Below, piece by piece: positions 29,546 through 35,664 of a stretch of 35,664 nucleotides of DNA. Made by a program: the position numbers and the translations under genes. Position 1 is the first letter of the stretch. Every line of letters begins with the position of its first letter. The DNA is from a virus: the IMG/VR virus record IMGVR_UViG_3300020192_000041, positions 1-35,664 of that record. The stretch is one strand, 5' to 3'. The notes beneath the pieces were generated by a model. It was not told the origin of the DNA and did not search any database. It was given only the letters and a program-made list of their open reading frames with translations.

Positions 29546-31329
29546 TAGGGCGCTCCTACGCATTGAATTGTTCCGCTGTAGGAAGAGCAGGCGGTACCCG
29601 CGTCCGTTGCGCAATCGAGTGATATGGCCGTTGCTGAGGAGGAGGTCATGGCTGTAATGACCGGAGCCCCGCCGCTCCCGGTGTTGTTCCAGCAGGCTGG
29701 CGTATCCGAGAAGTACCCAGTTGCCAGAGTCACAGCGCACGCGCCGCTCGCGACGTTGCCGACTGATGACCCCATGCCGTCCGGGTTAGATCCAAGGGAC
29801 GAAGCCACGTTGCACGCCACCGTGACCTGCCCTCGTTTCACAATCGAAGGGCGTCCGAAGTAGACGCTCCCCGCCACGAAGGCGCGGGGGACGTTGCCGC
29901 AAGGGGAGCCCGAGGCGAGGCGAACGGTGGCTTCGAGGCTTATAGGGTTCCCATTGGCAACAAAGTTGCCAAGCATTTTCGTCAACGAGGCCAGTGTAGA
30001 AGTCTGGACACTGAGCGTGAGATACGAAAGGCTCGGCTCCGCCGTGGCGTACATTCCAAAGTAGGTCGTTGAGGCCCCGGACGACCCAGCGGGTCCGACG
30101 ACTTCCAACGTTGAGTAGGCGCTTGCCGCTGTCATCCCGCTCGGCAGGGAGATTCGAGCCTCAACGCCGGTGTTAGTCCCAGTGGTGAATCGGCCTTGAA
30201 TATGCACGAGGTCCGGCGCGAGACACTGATACTTAAACGACTGCACGGTGACAGTGCCCATGCCGGTGAACGTCGGCGTATAAGCGGTTGAGAAATTCCC
30301 CGGCGTGTCCGCACGCTGCACGATTTGCGACTGGGAGGGGAAGCGGGTGATGGTGAGGAAGGTGCCGGCCTCGGCGCTAACGTCGTAGGATGCATCAGTA
30401 ACGGAGTCTGAATAAATGGCGGCAGTGTCGCCAACTGACAAGGACACCCGACACGGGGAGATTGAAACGGAGGCGTTCGTCGTCGGTTGTTTGGCGTGTG
30501 TGTAGCATATTTGTGCGCCGTTTTTGTAGACAAGAATCACGGCGGACTCGTCCGACACATAGTTAGAAAGGGCTAGCGCACCGCCGATTAAGAACTCCCC
30601 AGCAATCTTCGCAGTGAAAAGCCCAGTGGTAGCGTTGTATTCATCGCTCGCATCCAGAAGCTCATCATTGAAGATGACTTGCGTTGCGGCAGTAGAGGAA
30701 ATCGTTTGGTTCGTCGTGATCCGCTTGGCGCTGACGATGACCTGCGACTGGTTAACCTGCATGGTCCCATCCGAAGCGCCGATCTTGACCGTATCAACCT
30801 TGATCGCAGCACCGTTGCCGGTAGAGATGATAACGACAGATGCCACGTCGGTCGTAGACACCCCGCAAGCAAAGGGCATCACGAGCAGTTGAGACGCCGG
30901 ACTGGCGACGTTCAGAAGCGTCACAGTGGTCGTCACTTGCACGCCGTTTAGCGTCGCGTAGGCTTGGTAGAGAGTAGCGTCACCTTGATAAACAATCGAG
31001 GCTTGGCAGCCCTGACCGAGCAGCCCTTGCTGGAAGGCAGCGCCGAGAAAGATGGCGCTTTGGCTCGTTGCGGTGGCGTCGATCTGAAAGCTTCCATCAC
31101 CCTCAAGCGGGCTGGCTGTGACGCGAGTCACGATGCTTGAGGCGTCGGTCACGCTCAGCACGTTGGCCTCTGCGCCGGTGTTTAGGATGTAGTTCCGAAG
31201 CGCGGTGGCGCTCGTGAACTGCTGGGAGTTGTTGGTGCGCAGTGACCCTGCAAGCGCCCTTGGAATGGCCAGAAAGGCGAGCGCAAAGAGAAACCAGGTC
31301 AGAGTCGTCGCATATTTATTGAATGTCAT
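29545..31329 (-). CDS. Fibre/adhesin-like protein with signal peptide and C1q-like domain
   Basis: 594 residues. The N-terminus is a Sec signal peptide (LTWFLFALAFLAIPRALA, likely cut after ALA). Residues about 200-335 look like a C1q/TNF-like beta domain: TAATQVIFNDELLDASDEYN, GLFTAKIAGEFLIGGALAL, SLSVGDTAAIYSDS and SAEAGTFLTITRF. The C-terminal part has cysteine-bearing beta segments (FKYQC, SPCGNV, ACWNN, CATDAGTAC). It overlaps the fibre gene by 14 nt. Phage fibres do not normally need a signal peptide, so this may be an exported adhesin or a fibre assembled outside the cytoplasm. Confidence 0.75.
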   Translation of the reverse strand: MTFNKYATTLTWFLFALAFLAIPRALAGSLRTNNSQQFTSATALRNYILNTGAEANVLSVTDASSIVTRVTASPLEGDGSFQIDATATSQSAIFLGAAFQQGLLGQGCQASIVYQGDATLYQAYATLNGVQVTTTVTLLNVASPASQLLVMPFACGVSTTDVASVVIISTGNGAAIKVDTVKIGASDGTMQVNQSQVIVSAKRITTNQTISSTAATQVIFNDELLDASDEYNATTGLFTAKIAGEFLIGGALALSNYVSDESAVILVYKNGAQICYTHAKQPTTNASVSISPCRVSLSVGDTAAIYSDSVTDASYDVSAEAGTFLTITRFPSQSQIVQRADTPGNFSTAYTPTFTGMGTVTVQSFKYQCLAPDLVHIQGRFTTGTNTGVEARISLPSGMTAASAYSTLEVVGPAGSSGASTTYFGMYATAEPSLSYLTLSVQTSTLASLTKMLGNFVANGNPISLEATVRLASGSPCGNVPRAFVAGSVYFGRPSIVKRGQVTVACNVASSLGSNPDGMGSSVGNVASGACAVTLATGYFSDTPACWNNTGSGGAPVITAMTSSSATAISLDCATDAGTACSSYSGTIQCVGAP

Positions 31330-32593
31330 TGCGGTATACCTCGACGAGTCGGTTAAATGTCGTGTCGAGCCGAAGCCCGATCTTTGAATAGAGAGTGCCG
31401 GTCCACGAGCCGTTTAATACCCAGCCAGCCGGTGCGTCGTTGTGATTTAGCGTGATTGCGTTGGTGGCGCTCGTGCCGGTGATCTCAAGCAGGCCGCCGT
31501 TGCCGAGAGCCGTGACCGTAATCGCCGTGATCGTTTGGACTGACCCGCCTGTGTAGCGCCAGACCTGAGTCGCGTCGTTTGTTGCGGTGATCGTGGTGCC
31601 AGTGAAGTTTGCGACATAAGTCCCGCCGCCAACTGCGCCCCATGAGGCGCTGTTGAAGACGTTGAGCTGATTTGTCGTCGTGTTGAAGATGACAAGGCCG
31701 GTCGCGGGAGTGCCGATGGCATCGCGCTGCACTTCGGTCATACGCGGGGGCAAGAAGCCTTGAGTCGTTGAGATAGACTCCATGATGGCGCTGGCGGCTT
31801 TAGATCCGACGCCAGCCAGTACCGAGCCGAATTGAACGGCGCTCGTCGTGGCGATGTTCTGAGGCGTCGAGAGCGTGATGCTTCCAGCCCCAGGCGTGAC
31901 GACGATCTGACTTGCGGTGCCGGTGAGTGATGCAACGGCGGAGGCTGCCCCGGTTGATCCAATGAGAATCTGACCGTTGGTCAAGGGGCCTAGCGATGCA
32001 AGCACGCCAGAAACGTCGTTAACAGGCAACGAGTGCGCGGTGTCTGCTGCCAACTTGGATCTGGCGATGCCTGCGGCGACGGCAATATCACCGTTCACGA
32101 TGCTTAATGCGAGATTTAGCTTGGAATAAGCGATGGCTGCGGAGGCAGACACCGCGGCGTTTGTGATGCTGAGCGCAACAATGTCGGCGGTGAGAGTCGT
32201 TCCCGAGAGAGTCAGGTCAATCGTGCCTGTGTCGTTTGCCGTGATTGCACTCTGGACCACTACGCTATTAAACGTCAGGCGGTTGGAGCCATCCACGCCT
32301 AGCGGAAGATCCGCGCTGTTGGCGTTATTGCGCCAAGAGACGAGATCTGTCACCGCGAGACGAACAGCTCCAGCCGCCGCCGTGCTAGCCGTACGAGATT
32401 TGTAGTAGATCGACTTTAGACCAAAGTTGGCCCCGAAATCGACCTCTCCAAGCAACAGAAAGAGCCCCCCGCTCTTCTGAAGCATCCCGCTCGTGACCGC
32501 AACGGCCCAATCAGATGCAGCCGGACCCCAAGAGACGTCCCCTGTTTCCGGGTAAGCAAAATTCTGGCCGTTGACAGTCAATAGAACCGTCAT
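31316..32593 (-). CDS. Tail fibre protein
   Basis: 425 residues with AAGGAG before ATG 32593. It shows repetitive beta-helix-like segments (ALSITNAAVSASAAIAYSKL, NGDIAVAAGIARSKLA) and the block common in fibre-like proteins (STTQGFLPPRMTEVQRDAIG, then PATGLVIFNTTTNQLNVFNS), followed by a beta-rich tip. It would be involved in receptor binding. No signal peptide is present in this one. Confidence 0.75.
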   Translation of the reverse strand: MTVLLTVNGQNFAYPETGDVSWGPAASDWAVAVTSGMLQKSGGLFLLLGEVDFGANFGLKSIYYKSRTASTAAAGAVRLAVTDLVSWRNNANSADLPLGVDGSNRLTFNSVVVQSAITANDTGTIDLTLSGTTLTADIVALSITNAAVSASAAIAYSKLNLALSIVNGDIAVAAGIARSKLAADTAHSLPVNDVSGVLASLGPLTNGQILIGSTGAASAVASLTGTASQIVVTPGAGSITLSTPQNIATTSAVQFGSVLAGVGSKAASAIMESISTTQGFLPPRMTEVQRDAIGTPATGLVIFNTTTNQLNVFNSASWGAVGGGTYVANFTGTTITATNDATQVWRYTGGSVQTITAITVTALGNGGLLEITGTSATNAITLNHNDAPAGWVLNGSWTGTLYSKIGLRLDTTFNRLVEVYRNDIQ

Positions 32594-32602
32594 AGGTTCT
32601 CC

Positions 32603-33124
32603 TTAGAGGAAGTTAATAACTGTTTCGGTGCCGTCAACGCCACTTGCGAAGGCCGTTAAAGCAACGTTGGCCAGGCCCTCGGAGAGCTGCAGACCGTTAC
32701 CGGCCAGACCGGGAGAAACGGCGGTAATCGTCACTACGCCAAGAAGCGAGGTGGCGGTAACTTTGCCGGCCAAGTCTGCCGATGCGTTGATAGCTGCGGC
32801 CATGTTGGCGGCTTGAGTCGCTGCCGTCGCGCTGATTACAAACTCGTTGGCGGCGGGTGCCGAGGCGCGAGCCGTAAAGGTGACGTTCAAGATCACGCAC
32901 GTTTCAGCGGCGGAGGAACCACCGGCGGAAACAGTCAGCAGTCCAGATGCCCGCACAGCGCCCACAAGGCAGGTCAGCTTCGCAGCTTGCAAGCCAGCGC
33001 TGACAGCGCCCAGATAATTCTGAAGAGCCTGGATGCCCTGATAGCGGCCTGGAGCAAGGTCACAGACGGACTGAAAGCCGACTGCCGAGAGTGGAGAGTC
33101 GATTACGATTCTTTGCAAAGACAT
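32603..33124 (-). CDS. Virion protein, beta-rich
   Basis: 173 residues. N-terminal region MSLQRIVIDSPLSAVGFQSV, then repeated beta segments. The ending AANMAAAINASADLAGKVTA and VVTITAVSPGLAGNGLQLSE resembles a domain common in phage structural proteins ('aaINa...vtAt...vvtitA...G..GN'). It lies after the capsid terminator. Possibly a decoration or tail-associated protein. Confidence 0.65.
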   Translation of the reverse strand: MSLQRIVIDSPLSAVGFQSVCDLAPGRYQGIQALQNYLGAVSAGLQAAKLTCLVGAVRASGLLTVSAGGSSAAETCVILNVTFTARASAPAANEFVISATAATQAANMAAAINASADLAGKVTATSLLGVVTITAVSPGLAGNGLQLSEGLANVALTAFASGVDGTETVINFL

Positions 33125-33141
33125 ATTTTTACCCCTTTTTA

Positions 33142-33175
33142 AGCAAGAAAGGCCCCGCAGTTTCCTACGGAGCCT
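33142..33175 (-). terminator. Terminator after the capsid gene
   Basis: On the minus strand AGGCTCCG and CGGGGCCT (8 bp, one G-U, loop of 10) are followed by TTTCTTGCTT. The tail is only moderately T-rich, so partial read-through is likely. This would make the capsid messenger the most abundant. Confidence 0.7.
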
Positions 33176-33193
33176 AGTCGGTTGTGATTCTAA

Positions 33194-34498
33194 TTAGGCG
33201 AGGCTGTTGACGATACCGGAGATGTAGACCGTGTGAGCAGGCGACTCACAGAAGATCGCTTGGTTGGTGTAGGCGCGGAGTCCCACTCCAGCCTTACCGG
33301 GGATCGTAAAGAAGATTTCGTCAGCCGGGCGGGTGGGGTCGTTGAGGCTAAGCTCACGAGCACCGATGCGGATAACTTCGTCCTGAGGGAAGATCATGCA
33401 ATCACCCTCTTTAACGATGTTGTAGCTGTGGATCGAGAGCTTGCCGTTTTGGCCGATGTACTCCAAGACTTCAAAGCCATTCTCGCCCTTTTTCTTGTTG
33501 TACGAACCGTCAAAGCGACGGAGTGCAGCAAGGTTAGAGGCAAGGTCGGACCAGGTCGAGGGGTTTACAAACACACAGGCGTCAACATCCAGACCGCGTT
33601 GAACGGCGGTAGAGACAGCAGACAGGATCTTAGCCATCGTGAGCTGACCGGTGACGTCCACGCTGTTACCGCGCCAGAGGTCGTAGGCGGCGGCGTCGAT
33701 GCCGAAGAGAGTGCCAGTGTTGGTCATGATTTTCTTCAGACCGGCCATTTCGGCGAAGGCGAAGCTACCGGCGCTACCAGAGACTGCGCCGTAGAAGTAG
33801 ATGCTCACACCGTAGGCTTCGATAGCCGTCTCAAGGGTGGCGATCGTGCCAGCGGTTCCGGCGGTGCCAGCCTCGACAGTCACTTGGCGCAGGATGGGGT
33901 CAACTGCCGACACCTTGAACGAGCGGAGCGAGTCCACGGCGGTGTCGTTGGAGGTTCTTGCGAAAACAATGTTAGCGTTCTCCAAGCCAGACCAGATACC
34001 GGTTGCCCAGGAGGCAGTGGTCACGGTGAAGGTCAGCGAGGTCGTGGGCGAGCCAACATCTTGCGTAGCGGCCAGACCGATGTTGTCTTGGCCGTAGAGG
34101 TAGGCAATTTCGAGGCGCTTGCGGCTCGATTTGAGCATGTTCTCAAATTTGGTGCTCATCACGCTCTTGAAAGAGGTGGCAGAGTGCGAGGCGCGAGCGG
34201 CTTGGTTGTAGCCAACCGTCGAGTCCAAAACGATGTCAGCGCCAGGCACGACAGCGGATTGCATCGCCATACCGACAGAGTCATTCAGATCATAAGCCGT
34301 TTGGCTGTCGAGGCTGTAGGTAAAGCCTTGCTCAGCGGCCAGGACGACCGGCTGCTCATAGTGCTTGCCGTTTTGCAGGTCCGAAGGAACGAAGGGGATC
34401 ATGTCCGCAAGCTTGGAGGCATCGGGAATTTCGTCGATGATGCCCTTAGCGTATGCAACTTTGTACAGAGAATTGAGGTCACCAGTGTTGATTGCCAT
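33194..34498 (-). CDS. Major capsid protein
   Basis: 434 residues, with AAAGGA before the start. It starts MAINTGDLNSLYKVAYAKGI. Features of phage capsid proteins are present: an N-terminal helix followed by a VVLAAEQGFTYSLDSQTAYD-type extended region, a long internal helix with KSSRKRLEIAYLYGQ, and a beta-rich C-terminal half (VFVNPSTWSDLASNLAALRR, ARELSLNDPTRPADEIFFTI). Position (scaffold before, terminator after) and size are as expected. An antisense frame of 437 codons covers it but is not coding. Confidence 0.85.
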   Translation of the reverse strand: MAINTGDLNSLYKVAYAKGIIDEIPDASKLADMIPFVPSDLQNGKHYEQPVVLAAEQGFTYSLDSQTAYDLNDSVGMAMQSAVVPGADIVLDSTVGYNQAARASHSATSFKSVMSTKFENMLKSSRKRLEIAYLYGQDNIGLAATQDVGSPTTSLTFTVTTASWATGIWSGLENANIVFARTSNDTAVDSLRSFKVSAVDPILRQVTVEAGTAGTAGTIATLETAIEAYGVSIYFYGAVSGSAGSFAFAEMAGLKKIMTNTGTLFGIDAAAYDLWRGNSVDVTGQLTMAKILSAVSTAVQRGLDVDACVFVNPSTWSDLASNLAALRRFDGSYNKKKGENGFEVLEYIGQNGKLSIHSYNIVKEGDCMIFPQDEVIRIGARELSLNDPTRPADEIFFTIPGKAGVGLRAYTNQAIFCESPAHTVYISGIVNSLA

Positions 34499-34676
34499 TT
34501 GAAATATCCTTTCCCCTTAAAAGGGGCGAAAAAGTTGAATGAGTAACTCTGTTTCAACCCATCTTTAGGATAGCAGGCGCGTCCGATGACAGATTTTAGT
34601 ATGGCCTCGTGTGGCCGTACGGCGCACGAGGCTATGCTTTTAAAGTAACGGAAAATCTAGAACGCGCAAGTAGTCG
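34499..34676 (-). promoter_or_regulatory. Leader of the capsid gene with two hairpins
   Basis: The 178-nt gap between scaffold and capsid holds no gene. A hairpin GCCTCGTG/CACGAGGC (34604-34611 with 34625-34632), with the palindrome GCCGTACGGC in its loop, could be a processing or weak termination site. A second, CCCC-TTTTAA-GGGG (34513-34526), sits just before the AAAGGA ribosome site. It could protect or expose the capsid messenger end. No sound promoter was seen. Confidence 0.5.
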
Positions 34677-35567
34677 TCAAATTAGCCCGCGTTTTTTCAA
34701 TTGCCATTCGCGAGAGGTCGGACGTTTGTCAGACGGTTTCTCTCTGCGCGTTTGCTCGACTGGAGTGGTGAGAACGCTTGCGGGATTCTTGAGCTGCGAC
34801 GTGTCGTATTCTCGGATCTTGTTAGCGACTTCAGGGCCGAAGAGTTTGAGCAATGCCGGACCGTCGAGCTGCCGAACAATGCGCGTTTGCTCATCCTGAA
34901 TGTCCTGGCGCACGAGCTCTGCCGCTTCTTTGGCAGACAGAGGCGGGTCGATATTATTCTTTGCCGACATTTGCATGTACCTAGCCATGCGAGCGACGGT
35001 TTCTTTCGTCTGAGGCACTTCGGTCGTCTTAAGTGCTTCGACAAACTCGACTTCGAACTGCTTGCGATACTTGTCGCCCAGTTCTTCCATGCGCTTTTTC
35101 TTAGACGACTCTTCGGCTTCCTTTTCCTTGCGCTCGTATTCCGAGAGCTTGGCCCGGTGCTCGCGAAGCTCCTTATCTTTGGGATCCATGAGCTCGTCCT
35201 CTAGGACTCGTGAAAGCTGAGCCTCTGACAGCTTGCGGGGGTCGTGCCCTAGTTTGCGGGCAACCTCCCAGAGCTTTTCAGGGTCTTTCATCATTTCGAC
35301 GAACTGCTCAGCCTGCTTGCGAAGCTGCTTCCCCTCGTTAAGCTCGCGAGACGCCACCTGTTGATGCCGCTTGCGGTCACGGTAGGTCTTCAGCACCTCG
35401 TCCTCGTCCACCTCTTCCTCTCGGCCATCATCGTGTTTGATCTTAAGCTTGCGCACCGCTTCAGCGGCGGCTGCTTTAATGTCTCCGGCCTGCACATCTC
35501 CAGTAGGTGCGGCTGGGGCTGCGACAGGCGCGACGGCGGGCGTTGATCCGGGGGTTACTGCTTCCAT
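34677..35567 (-). CDS. Scaffolding protein
   Basis: 296 residues from ATG 35567 with GGAGAG upstream (an earlier in-frame start at 35600 is less likely). The protein is highly charged and helical, with long heptad-like runs (REHRAKLSEYERKEKEAEES, KKRMEELGDKYRKQFEVEF) and a proline/alanine start, typical of scaffolds located just before the capsid gene. It ends in a basic segment (SREWQLKKRGLI), which in scaffolds binds the capsid. Confidence 0.85.
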   Translation of the reverse strand: MEAVTPGSTPAVAPVAAPAAPTGDVQAGDIKAAAAEAVRKLKIKHDDGREEEVDEDEVLKTYRDRKRHQQVASRELNEGKQLRKQAEQFVEMMKDPEKLWEVARKLGHDPRKLSEAQLSRVLEDELMDPKDKELREHRAKLSEYERKEKEAEESSKKKRMEELGDKYRKQFEVEFVEALKTTEVPQTKETVARMARYMQMSAKNNIDPPLSAKEAAELVRQDIQDEQTRIVRQLDGPALLKLFGPEVANKIREYDTSQLKNPASVLTTPVEQTRREKPSDKRPTSREWQLKKRGLI

Positions 35568-35618
35568 GTTTTCTCTCCTTTGGCCGCTGCTGTGGGCCAT
35601 TAAAGCCGACCTTGATGG

Positions 35619-35664
35619 TTAGGCTTGTTGTCCTTCAATAACGGCTGCGCTGGCGGGATCGGTC
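35619..35664 (-). CDS. C-terminal fragment of an upstream gene, probably the portal
   Basis: The last bases carry an open minus-strand frame ending TDPASAAVIEGQQA then TAA (35619-35621). It comes just before the scaffold, where the portal should end. If the molecule closes on itself the two portal pieces meet here, but one base is missing for an unbroken frame (see findings). Confidence 0.55.
   Translation of the reverse strand, partial: TDPASAAVIEGQQA

Noticed and set aside
33233-34546. Long plus-strand frame (437 codons) opposite the capsid gene
   Set aside because: It is the mirror of the capsid coding strand, has no ribosome site and a low-complexity, protein-unlike sequence. Capsid codon bias explains the lack of stops.

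Overview
The window looks like most or all of the genome of a short-tailed (podovirus-like) double-stranded DNA phage of a Gram-negative host. The evidence is a full head and tail set (scaffold, capsid, portal, both terminase subunits, head-tail adaptor, nozzle-like protein, three large internal or virion proteins, fibres), a lysis cassette with a lipoprotein, dense packing with ATGA or TAATG overlaps, and no cellular housekeeping genes. No integrase and no classic repressor were recognised.

Layout. (1) 4484 down to 1, then 35664 down to 19021, minus strand: the late region. It starts from a sigma70-like promoter at 4546-4574 and runs through small genes, the terminases and the portal, which is cut by the window edge. 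It continues at the other end with scaffold, capsid, fibres, adaptor, nozzle and virion proteins, and ends in a tRNA-Asn. The portal's likely last 14 codons lie at 35619-35664, so the sequence is probably a circular or permuted genome opened inside the portal gene. The reading frame at that join is off by one base. (2) 4598-5667, plus strand: four small genes resembling a lysis cassette (holin-like and spanin-like membrane proteins, then a lipoprotein). (3) 5669-10287, mostly minus strand: metallophosphoesterase, HNH nuclease, small unknowns, a glycosyltransferase and a ParB-like protein, with a plus-strand RusA-type resolvase embedded. (4) 10288-10944: a non-coding control region with repeated stem-loops, a possible pseudoknot, a promoter plus strong terminator, and a leader that can pair with the ribosome binding site of the first early gene. 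(5) 10945-19027, plus strand: one tightly coupled run of about 25 genes. It holds Gp157-like and ERF recombination genes, a probable replication pair, many small unknowns (several as paralogous pairs), a truncated DNA methyltransferase, a sigma-like factor, and a two-domain lysozyme-like/L,D-transpeptidase protein.

How the parts fit. The plus-strand run would supply recombination and replication functions and, near its end, a sigma-like factor that could switch on the late minus-strand genes. The lysis cassette and the wall enzyme sit at the two borders of the late region. Two late proteins carry Sec signal peptides: a C1q-like fibre or adhesin and a small six-cysteine protein. That is unusual for virion genes. 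Together with the L,D-transpeptidase domain it hints at remodelling of the host envelope. A Bdellovibrio-like predatory host is one speculative explanation, but the host cannot be determined from the sequence alone.
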